Part shown: one piece after another, positions 11,585 to 25,062 of the stretch
How positions within the stretch are numbered: position 1 is the stretch's first letter
Layout: every line of letters starts with the position of its first letter
Assembly (NCBI GenBank): GCA_027257055.1
Contig: JAPVLO010000001.1
Location: 12,547,501 to 12,611,500, forward strand
Direction of reading: 5' to 3'
Length of the DNA: 64,000 nt
Origin: Cephalopachus bancanus
Taxonomy: Eukaryota > Chordata > Mammalia > Primates > Tarsiidae
Program-made: the position numbers and the translations under genes
The notes under the pieces: model-generated
Database searches by the model: none
Seen by the model: only the letters and a program-made list of their open reading frames with translations
What the model was told of the DNA's origin: nothing

Positions 11585-12060
11585 AATCCACCTATTTATT
11601 CATCTAGCAATTCTACACCCTGGTGCCTATACAAGAGAAAAAGAATCAAACGCTCAGAAAAGCTTACACAAAAATGTTCATTACAGCCTTATTCATAATT
11701 GCTGAGAGCACAAATCAGCCCAAATGTTCATCAATAAAAGGAGAAATTTAAAATTTGTGGCAGATTTATATGGTGAAATACAACTGAACAAGAAAAAGGA
11801 GCAAACTACTGATAGAGAAGACATAGATGAATTCTACAGACACCATGTTGAGTGAGAAAAGCAGGATACACACATAACACATACAAACACAAAGCTACAA
11901 TGCATGATTACGTTTATGTAACGGACAAGAAAGACTAAAGTAATCTATTGTGATGGAAGTCAGAAAATGGTTGATCGAACAAAACACTAAAGACGTGCCT
12001 TTTTTTGTCTACGATACCGCAATAAGATCTTTAAGCTAAAATAAGATAAAATTTTCAATG
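11585..12060 (+). mobile_element. Old L1 (L1M-type) ORF2 end, sense
   Basis: Degenerate L1 ORF2 C-terminal sequence: 'ttcattacagccttattcata' (cf. HCSLIHN-like text), 'tggtgaaatacaactgaaca', 'ccatgttgagtgagaaaagc'. There are many stops and no open frame. Confidence 0.7.
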
Positions 12061-12235
12061 CACAATATTTTATGTTTTCTCCAACATGATTTCTGCCATT
12101 AGTTTGCTAATAACTGAAGCACAATCTGTTTGGTATTGTTAACAATAATCAATGACAATTTATTTTTCATATTGTCTTGATGATTGCGATTTTATCTCCA
12201 CTTGCCTTCTTCACCTTTCTGATTTGCCATTGTTT

Positions 12236-12400
12236 TTCTTTTTTCCATTTATTTTATTGTAAAGATGTGGGTACAATTCAGGATTGGGTATAAAAGTGGG
12301 CAGCGTCCAGGTAAGGTTTGGGCCTCCCTTTGGTCCCCAGTTTGCCTGGTTTGAGATTAGTGAAACATGACTGTGAACTACAATTTGAACATCCATTTGT
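12236..12400 (-). mobile_element. Lineage-type L1 3' end, antisense, short
   Basis: 'attgtaaagatgtgggtacaa', 'ttcaggattgggta' and 'taaggtttgggcctccc' match the antisense 3' end at 42597-42925. It is strongly 5'-truncated. Confidence 0.75.
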
Positions 12401-12404
12401 TTGG

Positions 12405-15165
12405 TGAGGTGGCTGATTAAATCTTTTGCCTAAGTTTTGAAATTGGGTTTTTATTTTAATACTGAATTTTGAGAGTTCTTCGTATATTCTTGATCAATGT
12501 TTTCTATCAGATATTTGCTTTGCAAATATTTTATCTTAGGTTGCGACTTGTCGTTTTTACTCTCTAAGCAGTACCTTTTGAAGTTAAAGGATTTTTATTT
12601 TTATTAAATCCAATTTACTAATATTCCAATGTATAGATTATGTTTTTCACAAAAAATGTTGTCTTATATTCTTTCTAGAACTTTTGTAATTTTTAAAACA
12701 TTCTTTACTGTTTTACATTATGAATACATTTTGTATATGCTACAAAGTATGAATCAAAAGGCTATTTTGTATATTATGTACACCCTGTTGTTTCAGAATA
12801 ATTTGTTAAAGGAACATTTTTTTCTCCATTGAACTGCCTTTATAACTTTTTAGAAAATTAGTTGTCTATAAATGCAAGGATCTATTTCTAAATTCCTACT
12901 GTGTTTCATTGCGTCATTTGACTTTATGCCAACATTACACTGCCTCGACTAACATAATTTGATTACCTATGTATTTATAATAAGCCTTGAAATTAGGTAG
13001 CTTTAGTTCATGTACTTTTTTTTTCCCCAAAGATTTTTGAGGAATTCTAGGTCCTAAGCATTAACTTAGGAATTTTAGATTCAGATTCTCAACTTCTACA
13101 AAAACACATACTACAATTTTGACAGCATTTGAATTGAATCTACAAGTCAATTTGGTTAAGATTGGTTTCTTAACAATACTGTGTCTTCTGACACAAGAAC
13201 ACAATATGTATTTACATGTATTTAGGCTAAAAAATTATTTCACTAATGCTTTGATGATTTTAGTGTGCAGGTTTTAATATACCTTTTGTAGGTTTATCTT
13301 TAAGTACTTCAGTATTTTTTATGCTATTTTAATTTTAAAAATCATTTTCCAAAAGTTTGTTGCTAACATACCTGTAGATAGATCTTTGATTTTTGTATAG
13401 TAATCTTGCATGCTACAGTTTTGCTATACTTAATTATTGACTGTAATAACTATTTGTATATTTCATCATATTTTCTACATACATGATCATGTCATGTGTG
13501 ACTAAAGGCAGTTGTAATTATTCCTTATTGCACTAGCTAGAACATCCAGTAGAATGTCAAAGAGAAATGATAAAAGTAAACTTTTTTATTTTTTAATTTT
13601 GGAAGATAGTGTTCAGTGTTTTTCTGTAAACAAGTATTAGGTCTTCATTTTTAATCCAGTCAGACAATACCTGTCTTTTAATTGCAATGTTTAGAATATT
13701 TACCCTTAATTATACAAATATTTGTATATTGAGGTTGAAATTCAAAATCTTCCCCTTTTAAAATTTCTTGTCCCACGTGTTCCTCTTCTCCTTTGTTCTA
13801 CCTTCTTTAGTATTATTCGTGATGATTCAAGTTTATCTATTTATGTGGTATTATGTGTTGTACTTGTTATTTTGGTGGTTGCTTTAGTATTTTGGGGATA
13901 TATCTTTGACCTAACTACACTAGTTTCACATGAGATTCTACCCTTTGACATGTAGCATTAAAACATCACTTATAATATTATATTTTCATTTTTTCCTTCC
14001 CAGCCTTGGTTATTGCTGTCATACATTTTTCATCTACATAGATTATAAACCTCTTGTTACATTGTTATTTTTAAGCCAACTATATTCTAAATATATTTAA
14101 GTAAAAACAAATATGTATTATTCATATAGTTATTTCAGTGCTCTTCATTTTGATATCATTCTTTTTAAAGGTATCCCACGGCTCACTGATACTCTGTCAC
14201 TGCTATAAAATCATGTTTCTTTCTTTATTATCTGTATAAGTTACATTACTGTCTTAAATTTCACTAGACTTTTCTTTTGTAATATCTAGACTACTGTTAA
14301 TCTCATTTGGTAATATATTTCTCATCTCAGTCTTGTAAGTCTCATCTCTAGAAATTAAATGTGAGTCTTTATATCTTCTACATATCTACTTAACATGCTC
14401 AACCAGTGTCCTAGCTTTTTGACATATGAAATATGGTTATAATGGCTTAAACACCCTGATTTGCTAGTTCTAAAAAACAGTTGCATCACTTCTGGGCTGG
14501 TTCCCATTGATCAGCTTTTCTCTTCCTTGTGAGTCTTATTTTTCTGCTTTGTTATAGACCTCGTAATTTATTGGCTTCTAGACTTAGTAAATGTTGCCTT
14601 TTTTGGTACTCATATGTTTTTGTTTTTGTCAATAATATTGAGGTCCTTAGGGGGCTGTTAAGTTATTTGGAAATAATTTGATCCTCTTAGGACTTGAATT
14701 TAAGATTTTTTTTTAACTTGAAAACAGAGCAGCATTGAGTTTTAGGCTAACGTGACCTCTCCCCCAAGGCAAGGTACATCTAGTACACTATCCAGTGCCC
14801 TGTCAGTTATAAGACTTCAGTCTAGCTGATGGAAACAGACACTATTTCTTGCAATTTGTGGGCTCTGAGTCTTGTTTCTTTTCAGGTAGTTACTTCCTTG
14901 ACCTGAGATAGTTTCCTAGATTGCATGTGCTGATTATTATTCAGCTGAGCACTTGGGAGGGGCGTGTCTCTTTAGAACTTTAAGGGTCTTCTTTGTGAGG
15001 CTCTGTCCTCTGTGCTACACTGCCCTGTGAAATTCAATCACCTTGGTCTCTCAAGACATCTCATGAGCTGGCCCTCGTCAGACTGGGTTCTTCTCCCTGA
15101 GCTGCAGCTTGTGAATGCTCTCAGGGTAGCAGGCTAGAACAATATTAGGTTCATCTTGTTTTCTT
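12405..15165 (-). mobile_element. Long old L1 (L1M-type), antisense
   Basis: Runs through diverged antisense ORF2 text ('aggaattctaggtcctaa', 'ttgaattgaatctacaagtc', 'attgcactagctagaacatc') and then a T-rich, later GC-richer segment ('ttgtgggctctgagtcttg', 'ctgctgtaacactgcc'-like) that I associate with the 5' part of old L1s. No open frame remains. It may be two adjacent fragments joined near 13650. Confidence 0.65.
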
Positions 15166-15169
15166 CCCA

Positions 15170-15171
<2 letters not shown>

Positions 15172-15213
<42 letters not shown>
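15172..15213 (+). repeat. (GT)n microsatellite
   Basis: About 42 bases of uninterrupted GT/TG, directly after the old antisense L1. Confidence 0.97.
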
Positions 15214-15215
<2 letters not shown>

Positions 15216-16138
15216 TTTTTAATTAACTTAAGCAGTAAGGTAAATCTGGCTCCTGTTCCTAAGAAGTGACATGCCTACAATGACTTGCTTGTAATTATAC
15301 TATCCAGAGAAAAGGTGAATATATTTGTACGACAGTATTTCCAGTGGAAGCATTGGTTGGCACTGTTTGGGGGTGGCAAATCTGCTCTATCCATTCAAAT
15401 CTCAACAAAAGTATATATCTACAACCCAGAAATTTTTTTTGATGTACTTATACATTGTTTTAAAGAATTTGACTAGTAAGCACTTGGTATTAATGTAACA
15501 TATAGTTTAAATACGAAAAGGGTTTATAAAACAACTAGATGGTTTGCAGAGCCCAGTGCTAAGTGAATATGTGGAACTTTCAAAAAATTATCAAAATTTA
15601 AGATGGTAACAGGAGAGCATCAAGCAAAGTATAGAACCAATTTAAGAACAAGTGCATAGATGGCACACCTACGATGTCAGCTCTGGCTTATACACATATT
15701 TACCTGGGTTGTAATTATAAATTATAAATAAAAATGGAAACAAAATAAGTTCCTGGATGGTTTGATAGTTAAGAGATCATGGAATATATAAAAATAACAT
15801 ATTATGAAATTATTAAAATTTATGGTAGAAGACTCTTCAATTTCAACTGTTAACTTTTACAATAAAGCATGCTGTGGAATGCCCAGTAGTCCTACGTATT
15901 TAGTGTGAAGTCTCCATATGAGAATATGAGAAATGATGTTAGAAAGATTTTGAAGGGTCTTGCCTATCTTGGATGCAATCAAATGCTTAAACCTCATTCT
16001 TTTGGCAGTGACAAACTATGTGCATTTTAAAGCAGAAGGATAATATGATCACATCTGTATTTTAGAAAAATCACTATCCTAATGGTTCAATATTTCCTAA
16101 TAATCCTATCTACAAATGAAAACAACCCACTAAGTGAC
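15214..16138. other. No gene seen
   Basis: AT-rich intronic DNA between the GT array and a short retroposon. No recognised element. Confidence 0.5.
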
Positions 16139-16215
16139 TTTTTTTTTTTCCGAAAGCAGGATTTTGAGAGGAGAGAAAAGCTCCTAGAGCAGGAGAGGAC
16201 CCAAAGGGATTGCCT
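16139..16215 (-). mobile_element. Short retroposed LTR R-region-like element, copy 2 (antisense)
   Basis: Read on the minus strand: AGGCAATCCCTTTGGGTCC, then 'aggagcttttctctcctctc', then 'aatcctgctttcgg', then 11 A. This matches the copy at 54588-54700 in order and starts at the same point. It lacks about 17 bases around the polyadenylation hexamer. The tail is poly(T) on the + strand (16139-16149). The flanking duplication is unclear (TGACTTTT versus TGATTTTA). It lies 250 bp upstream of the MYO16 exon. Confidence 0.65.
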
Positions 16216-16437
16216 GATTTTATTTTTAACCTTCTTTATATCTGCCTCTGTTTTCTTCTTTTTATCAGTCTACTCATCATTGAACCAATTCCCATGACTT
16301 CCACAGGTTTCTTTCCTCGTGGGTTAGTTGGGGGAACATCCTTTCTCAGGTTAGCTTCACCTCTCAACTTCCACAGTTGGCTTTAAAATGTTTTATTTGT
16401 AAACATTTAGAATAGATTTTACTATAGTTTGTTATAG

Positions 16438-17330
<893 letters not shown>

Positions 17331-17334
17331 TGGC

Positions 17335-17517
17335 TTGCTGTTATGTGGCAAGGTTTTCACATACATTATTTCACATACGCTCTTGAGATTTTACACACAA
17401 GCAATTTGATGCTAAAATATATTAAGCAACTTGCCTTTGGCCAAAAAATAAGCTAGTGATTCAAGCTTAAGTTTACTGTCCAAAGTCCATTCTTTTTTCA
17501 CTGAGCTGTGCTGTCTA
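17335..17517 (-). repeat. MIR SINE, antisense
   Basis: Diverged MIR landmarks: 'tcacatacattatttcacata', 'aagcaacttgcctttggcca', 'ctagtgattcaagcttaa' (remnant of the tRNA-like B box) and 'ccattctttttt'. Confidence 0.55.
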
Positions 17518-17955
17518 TATTAGGTTCCTGTGTCTGCCATGAAAGATTACCAATAGTTGGTGACTGAACACAAGAGAAATTTATCCTCACATTTCTATAG
17601 GCTAGAATCTTGAAACCAAGGTGTTGACAGGGTCATACTCTCTCTGTAGGTGCTACAGAGAAATCCTTCCCTGATGATCCCTAGTTAGAGTGGCCCCTGT
17701 GATCCTTAAGGGTTCTTGGCTTATAGTGGTATCATCCTATAAGCATGACTTTCTTCTGTGTCTGTGTGCCCAAATCTCCCCCTCCATTCTTTCACAAAGA
17801 CACAAATATTTGTATTTAAGACTCAACCCAATGCAGATGAACTCATCTTAACTTGCATACATCTTCAAAGACCTTGTTTCCTAATAAAGTCACATTCACA
17901 GACATTAAGGTGCATATCTTATTGTGAAACACAGTTATATTCACTACACTGCAAC
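17518..17955 (-). repeat. MaLR/MLT-type LTR relic, antisense
   Basis: 'ttaggttcctgtgtctgccatga', 'caagagaaatttatcctcaca', 'aaagaccttgtttcctaataaa' and 'gtcacattcacagacatta' match the layout of antisense ERVL-MaLR LTRs. No coding capacity. Confidence 0.55.
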
Positions 17956-18063
17956 TCTTTCTCCCTTTTAAAATTATGAGTAAAAGTGTTTTAGGATTAA
18001 AGACTATGAGTTGAGGCTTTCTTAACCTTGTATGAGGCTTAATTTTTTCTGGTTTTCCCTGAT

Positions 18064-18065
<2 letters not shown>

Positions 18066-18114
<49 letters not shown>
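18066..18114 (+). repeat. (GT)n microsatellite
   Basis: About 49 bases of pure GT, continuing directly into an 18-bp tandem repeat. Confidence 0.97.
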
Positions 18115-18116
<2 letters not shown>

Positions 18117-18203
18117 ACAGTAGAAATATATTTACAATAGAAATATATATCTACAATAGAAATATATATTTACAGTAGACATATTTACAGTAGAAATATA
18201 TGT
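18115..18203 (+). repeat. Minisatellite, ~16-22-bp unit, about five copies
   Basis: Successive units of the form TTTACAGTAGAAATATAT with T/C and A/G variants (tttacaatag, ctacaatag, ttacagtagac). Adjacent to the GT array. Confidence 0.85.
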
Positions 18204-18680
18204 CACTAAAAATGTTCCTTTCAAATCCTGGAAGATGGAAGCTATATAAAATTAATAAATGCAGAAAAAGAAAATAAGATTACTTAAAATAAAATAGAAA
18301 CTTTTGTACTTTACATGAAAAAACATGAAGAGTTACTTAACTCATTCAAAAGACAAACGCTTCATTTTGTAGAAATAAAGTCTATGAGACGCTAAATTGA
18401 CAATATGTCATAAAGGCTGTGGGATTTCCTCAGTATTGATGGAAACTGTAAAACATATTGTAGAAAGAAACCAAATCAACTTCTGAGTGCTGCCATGAAA
18501 TGACCAACTTTAGAACACTCTAGAATGCTCAGAACTCATAAACACTAGGTTGGGTCCTTTAAAAGAGGGTTTAGTCCATAGTAATTGTTGATATATATTT
18601 TTTGTAGTTTAATCAGTAGATGATTTGGGGGAAAGAGTTCCTTTAATCATATGAAAATGGGATAGAAAAGTTTGATTCAT

Positions 18681-18681
<1 letters not shown>

Positions 18682-18733
<52 letters not shown>
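18682..18733 (+). repeat. (GT)n microsatellite
   Basis: About 52 bases of GT, the second long GT array within 670 bp. Confidence 0.97.
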
Positions 18734-18736
<3 letters not shown>

Positions 18737-20655
18737 TGAGTGTTTTAATGTCTGATTTACCATTTTCTAACTATCGCTTGGGTGAATCAGTAACTTTTTC
18801 AAAGCTCGTCTCTATTTTATATGACTAATCATTATTCACTACACTAAGTCTTTGCCAGAAGAAACTATTTTGTCTGTATTCAAAATGGCCATACTTATTC
18901 TCAGGGATCAGTATTCATGTGGCTATGCCTAAAATTTTTTAATCTTTATTTCATCATGTCAATACAAATCACTGGAAAAAATACTTTCTTGAGTTCAGGT
19001 AGGTTTGTCATATCTTAGTTTTACTATCAGCTGGATAACTTTTCTCTATTCTGGAATGTCTGTTTCTATTTCTGATGGAACAGGACAAGAGGATCGACCG
19101 TCTTTATATAGTCTTCACTGAGTCCAGGTCTAGGCATCTCATATTATACAATCAAATATTGCAGAAACAGTCCAGAGGTGATGCACCAAATCAAGACACC
19201 CCCAAAAGCAGAGATAAATCTCAAGAAAAAGAGCTCACTATGTAACAGTGTGTGATTTCAATGTGCAGCAGTTATAACTACACGTAGATGACTCCCTTTC
19301 AGGATACGGGAGACTGTTACCACAGGAGGCAAAAATATCAGTCATATAATTTGTGGAGTAGAGGTAGTAAACCACTTAGACCATGCTGAACACAAGAATG
19401 AAGTATGTTTGTAACCAGAGCTAGGATTTGGTCAGGCCACCAGGACAGGTATGTAGGGTATCAATAAACAAGGTATAATAAAAATATAACAATAAATTAG
19501 ATATGTAGTGGCAAGTTATTTAGGTCTCCCTTGTGGCTTCTTGCATAACCAAGGAAATTTATATTCGTTTTCTTCTTGTTGAGATTAAACAGCATCTTTC
19601 AAAGGAAATCACTCAACAATGGCAGCAATCCTAGTTCCCAAAGTAAATGTTTAGAAAAAGGATAATTATTTGAAGAAATACCAAATTATTGTCCTAACTG
19701 AAGATACTCTCATGTCTTTATAAGAGTCAACGGCAACTCATTCTGACTTGCAGAGATTTATATACTCTATTTTTTAAATTTTATTTCATCCTCCTATGAA
19801 AATTAATAGTACATTATCTGTGTTCTTTGATGTTTCACTTCATCGTAAACTTTGTGCATGCTTAAATAATGATTCATTGTTCTCTTTGTTCTTATGAGAT
19901 ACAGTTTCTATAACTCCTATTTGTTCCCATAGCAACAACTCAATCGTATTAATGGCCAGTTGCCTTTATAAGAAACATCTCTTCTGCCTGAAGCAATTTG
20001 GTTTATATTTAATAATTCTATATCTGACATACACCAGCAGTGTTGAGTTGACTAAGTAACTTCAAGTTTGGCACGTAATAAATAATTAGCTTCTAGCAAG
20101 TCACAAAAGTGGTTAAGTAGTGCATATATGACTATTTGCTAAAACAGTGCCCAGCACTTATCAGAAACTTAGTGTATACTTGCTGAATACATGAATCAAC
20201 AAATGAAAAAAAATGACAGGTAAACTTTTGAAAGTCAGCCTGAAAATATTAACTCATATCTAATAAAGGCTATCATATCGGCCCATTCATCCTTTTGTAT
20301 ATTCTAGATTTATTTATCTCACTCATTCTATACTTGCATTAGAAGAGCTTGTTTCAGCATATATATTATCCCAATGTCTGATGATACTACTTTTTCTTAC
20401 CAGATGGAAATGAGAAATAGAAACGATCCGTATGTCATGTGTGTTCATAAAGTTAGACGTATAATTTTCCAGTTATTAGCAGCATTTTCATGGCTCTGCA
20501 GTGTCCTTTTTCTCATTACATAGAATAGTCTAGTCTAAAATACCGAGTAATATCTACTAGTTTCCCTCATTCAATGACTTTTTATTAAGTGATCACCATC
20601 TTTACTTAACTAACAAATATCAATTGATCACTAACTATATGTCAACACAGGGCTT
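18734..20655. other. No gene or recognised repeat
   Basis: Nearly 2 kb of apparently unique intronic DNA. No exon, RNA gene or known element recognised. Confidence 0.55.
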
Positions 20656-20659
20656 GCCA

Positions 20660-20760
20660 TGAAGAAGATTTCAGTTTATTCATTCATTCATTCATTCAGC
20701 AAGTATTTATTGAATGACTGCCATGTTCTAGATGCTACACAGTGAATAAGAGGACATTTT
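20660..20760 (-). repeat. L2-like 3' end with (TTCA)n, antisense
   Basis: A (TTCA)5 run, then 'gcaagtatttattgaatga' and 'ccatgttctagatgctac', the usual antisense start of an L2 tail. Confidence 0.6.
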
Positions 20761-21095
20761 ATAATCTAGAATAATGGTGAAAACAAACAATGCAGTTAAT
20801 AAAATGAACTCCCGGGAAATTTGATTAATGATTTAAGCAAATCTGAGTAGCCATATTCATGTCATGTTATAGCCAGCCTAAGTATCCATCACAGAAGTAA
20901 TTTGCTTTTAAATAAGTATAGAGAAAATATGCTGTCATAAAAATTCTAGTTACTCTAAAAATATGTTCCTGTCAACAACCACAAAGGAGAAATTTATCTT
21001 ACTTACCTAAATAAATGCCATTGTACATCGTTTAGGGCTGCGTGTCCAATCTTCTTTCTATTTTGCAAAGCTTAATGATGGGTCCAAGAGACTGT
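20761..21095. other. No gene seen
   Basis: Intronic, AT-rich, nothing recognised. Confidence 0.5.
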
Positions 21096-21099
21096 GAAG

Positions 21100-21880
21100 C
21101 ATGTATTCATTTAATAAATATTTGATCCTGTTCTGGGTATAATAAAGGGAGACAATTGTGAACAACATAAGCAAAATCTCTGCTGACCGGAAAAGCAGGT
21201 AAAAACCAATAAATGACTAAAATATATCGTCTATCAATTAGTAAGACATCTTGGAGGGGGCATGGAGAAAGGACTAGAGAGCATTAAGGAATGGCCTGAT
21301 GGAAAAGGTGGCTTGTGAGCTGTGAGCCACATGGACATGTGGACCCAGGTATGCTGGGCAGAGAGAATGGCAGATGGAAAGCTCTGTGGCATGGTTTCAG
21401 TGTTGGAGCGACCAGCACTGCTGCAGAGAAGCGACAGAGAGGGCTGGGCGGTAGATGAAGAAGTCCCTTGCAAGGTCTTGAGCATCGATGAATACTTTCA
21501 CCCAGATCATCAGAGAGGACGTTGAGGAGTTTTGAACAGAGAAGTGACATGATGGCACTTAAGCTTAAGAGGACGTGCTTGCTGCTCCGTTGGGGCTAGA
21601 CCAGGGAGGAGAAGTACAGGGGACATTTAGGTCCTTGTTGTCACTACCCAGTCTATAGCAGATGGAGTTAGCAAGAAGCGGTTGCTGTGTGAGCACACAG
21701 TGTTTTGAAGGTGGAGTCATCAGTATTTGGTGTGATTGGGCCGAGGGCAGAGAGAAAAAAATAGAGACCACAGATGACGTCCGCTTTTTTGCCCTGAGAA
21801 CTGGGAAGCTGGGATTGTAAGTTTTGTTTGCTGAGATGGAGAAGATTAGAGTAGTGTGAGTGGCGAGAGATTGGGTTTAA
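21100..21880 (-). repeat. L2-like old repeat, antisense
   Basis: 'gtattcatttaataaatattt' opens it, followed by purine-rich text such as 'gagttttgaacagagaagtg' and 'acatgatggcacttaagc', a pattern common in long antisense L2-type repeats. The short open frames here are part of this repeat, not genes. Confidence 0.5.
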
Positions 21881-22149
21881 AAATTAATGAAAGATATTTT
21901 CAACCACATTTTTCAAGTGTTTCAGGAAGTCATCTGTAAAAAAGATTTCACTGATTTGTGAGATGATTATTAATTGTGAATTGTTATTAAGTAGAGACGT
22001 GGGGGGGCATTATACACTTAACAGTATTAGGGCATGCTACTTTAATTGAATCACCAGTGATTTTTGTTATGGTGTAGGCTTAGCGACTGTGAATGCTGTC
22101 AGTACTTCAGCCAAATGATCTATAAAGCTGTGACAGATACTATTCATTA

Positions 22150-22450
22150 ACTTTTATACAATCCTCTCTACGTGTCAGGCATTTTTCTTTGTGTTTTACA
22201 ATTATGAACTCACTTGATCCTCACAGAATACTATTGCAAAAGCGCTGGCTTTTTCTTCTTTTGGGGGGTAAGGCTACTGATTCATGTAGCTGCTAATCCA
22301 CGTGCTGAAGGCCAGATAGCAGTGGTAGAGACAAGATTTGATCTCATATAGGCTAGCTTCAGAACCTGAAGCTTCAGAACCTGAACACTCCAATCTGGTG
22401 CTATATTGCTTATAGTATAATTCATACAGAGCTGAGTCCCTAAAGTGAAC
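22150..22450 (-). repeat. MIR SINE, antisense
   Basis: 'aactcacttgatcctcacaga' then 'ggccagatagcagtggtaga' and 'gacaagatttgatctc' follow MIR order. It includes a perfect 15-bp tandem duplication GCTTCAGAACCTGAA at 22356-22385. Confidence 0.6.
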
Positions 22451-22502
22451 TAACAAGATCATGATGAATGCAATACTACATAGTTCCTTTTAAAATACAG
22501 CT

Positions 22503-22680
22503 TTCTATTAGTTAATTAATTAATTTGAGTTGGAATTGGAGTCTCACTCTGTTGCCCAGGCTGGAGTGCAGTGGCATGCTCGTGGCTACTGAGGCCTCCA
22601 CCCGCTGGGCTCAGACAATCCTTCCACTTCAGCCTTCCAAGTAGCTGGAACTTCAGGCATGCGTCACTATGCCCTGCGGT
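22503..22680 (-). mobile_element. Alu right-arm monomer, antisense
   Basis: A TTAA-rich tail, 'ggagtctcactctgttgccc', 'ctggagtgcagtggcatgc' and 'caggcatgcgtcactatg'. Only one arm is present, so it is truncated or a monomer. Confidence 0.85.
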
Positions 22681-22729
22681 GTGATTATTTAGAATTTGGG
22701 GGGCATATTAAGAAATATTTTGCATAGAC

Positions 22730-23330
22730 TCAATTCTCATTATTCAAGGTTGATTGTTCTATAAAGTCATTGTAAACACAGAATTAGTGAAATCTGAGAC
22801 TTGCTCCTAGGGGAAATACAGGGTTAGGTTCCTTTTAGTCCCTGGTCACAGCATTTTTATAAACAGACTAGTACATGACCTTGTGTTGTGTGTATTCTGT
22901 TTATAGGCAATTTATTTCATATATAATATTGACTCTTTCACATTGAACTCACAGCCATCAGCACCGTACCTCACTCCCTAACGAACTCTGTCTAGCACAT
23001 GTAGTTTCTTTGCTAAAGCACATCACGGCCTTCTTGCACTTAGCACACTAGATAGTACTTCATCACTACACTAGGGAACCATTTGTAGAAGCTGAAAAAT
23101 ATAAAAAGCCATGGCACCAAAGAGACCCCAAAAAAGGACATTTGTTTATTCTATGAAAGTTGAAATAATAGGCAGCTTTTTGGACACTCAAACAAGATGT
23201 GTTGTTTGACTTCAGCTGTGAAAGTGCACAATGGTTGACTAAAAGTTTTCGTCATTCTGTGCAAGTCCACAAATGATTACAAAAGTTGCATGAATAATGA
23301 TTTTGAATTTACAAATACATTTTAGCAAGC
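22730..23330. repeat. Old interspersed repeat, family not assigned
   Basis: 'ggggaaatacagggttaggt', 'acattgaactcacagccatc' and 'aaagcacatcacggccttct' read like a widespread old mammalian repeat that I have seen but cannot name with confidence. No coding frame. Confidence 0.4.
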
Positions 23331-24757
23331 AGATGAATTTGCACTTATGGAATGCATGAATAATTAGAATCAACTTTATTTATTACTAAGCAAAACTATT
23401 GACACTTTTCAGAATTTTAAGTATGAAATAAAAATCATCTAAATCCTATCTATTTTTGAAATTTTGGGTGGGTCAAAATGATGAATTTCTGCAATACGTT
23501 TTCAAAATTTAAACAAAAAGAATCTCATCATTATTACAAATGTTTGAAGTTTGGTAGCTGTCTTACCAATATTATCTCACTGAGTATGAAGAGCATTTCT
23601 GTTCCATAAACAATACACTTATTATATAACCTTTATTGTTATATAAAGAAATTTAGTATCAAAGAAGTTAGTAGTGTACAAAATCCCAAATCCAAATATT
23701 CTGAAAAATATTTTAATGCATTATAGTTTTTATATTTAATACATATACTTTTGTGAGTATATAATTATAAGTTTAATTATATAAAATTTTGTCCTCTGAT
23801 AATTTTGAATTTACTTTTTTATTAGTTATTTGAAAATCTCACATGCATAATTTTTATTTTACTTTCTACATAATTCCGTCTTAAAATATTTTCTAACCTG
23901 CATTATATTCAAGCACCAATGCTCTAGATTTCTCTAGTTCAAAAAAATAATATTAATAATTCCAAGGCTCTTGGTCTTTGCTAGATTTTTAGAAGCCTTT
24001 TTTGTTATTTAAAAGAAAATTCACAAGGCCGAAAGTGAGGAAGTCAAACTATGTCATGTTTTATCCTTTTAAAAATCTTGACTTCATGTTTATTTCAACA
24101 TGTAAATATTCTTATTTATATATTTCTAATGTGCTGGATCAATGCAGCCATGCCCTGAGTAAATACTTTTTAAAATATCCTCAGAATCTGCTCAGTCACT
24201 TACCTGCTGAGAGCAGAACAATCGGCTTTTCTTTGCTATTTTGGACCATGTGATTTTCTAGGAAAGGGTCTCTGAATAGCATTGCTCAATTCTCACTTCT
24301 CTTCTGATATGATTTTGAATTAAAAGTTTCCATTTATCTGCAGCGTGCGAGATCTGAAGTCCCACGTTTAGTTTTACAATGCGACCACAGTTGCTAAGCT
24401 ATTCTCTACTGTTAGCAATTCTAAAGCTGTGGCAAATTTGCACATTTTATCAGTTCGTCGCATTTCAAGCCATAAGAAACAAAAAATTGTATTTTAGTTT
24501 TTAATTACTTTGAAGAGAAAATAATTTAACTGAGTAAACCGCCTCATGGTACTTGTATTGGGGAAAATGATTAACTGCCTTACTGCTAATCATCTCAGAC
24601 TTTTTCTTATTGGAAGAACCATTTCCTAAGTTTTAATATAAAGGGTTTGTATATAGTATCATGAAATTGAGCACAGAGATATAAAGGACAAAATAAATTT
24701 TTGAAAAGGAGTGACAGATTATTGAATTGCTGAATTATTGCTATGACATACTACAAG
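23331..24757. other. No gene seen, very AT-rich
   Basis: Intronic DNA dominated by A/T. An 83-codon + frame (24002-24253) has no recognisable domain. Confidence 0.55.
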
Positions 24758-24767
24758 AAGACCTTTT

Positions 24768-25053
24768 TTTTTTTTTTTTTTTGAGTTGGAGTCTCACTTA
24801 GTCGCCCAGACTGGAGTGCAGTGGCCGCTCCCGGCCACCGCAGCCTCGACCTACTGGGCTCTGGTGATCCTTCCGCCTCAGCCTTTCAAGTAGCTGGAAC
24901 TACAGGCGCGCACTACCACTCCCGGCTAATTTTTTTTTATTTATTGTAGAGATGAGGTCTCACCAAGTTGCCCAGGCGGGTCTCGAACCCGTGGGCTCAG
25001 GCAATCCACTCACCTCAGCCTCCCAAGGCGCAGGATTATAGGCTGAGCCACTG
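24768..25053 (-). mobile_element. Alu (strepsirrhine type), antisense
   Basis: T18 tail, 'agtggccgctcccggccaccg', linker 'ttatttattgtagagatgag', end 'ggctgagccactg'. Target duplication AGACCTTTT at about 24759 and 25054-25062. Confidence 0.94.
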
Positions 25054-25062
25054 AGACCTTTT

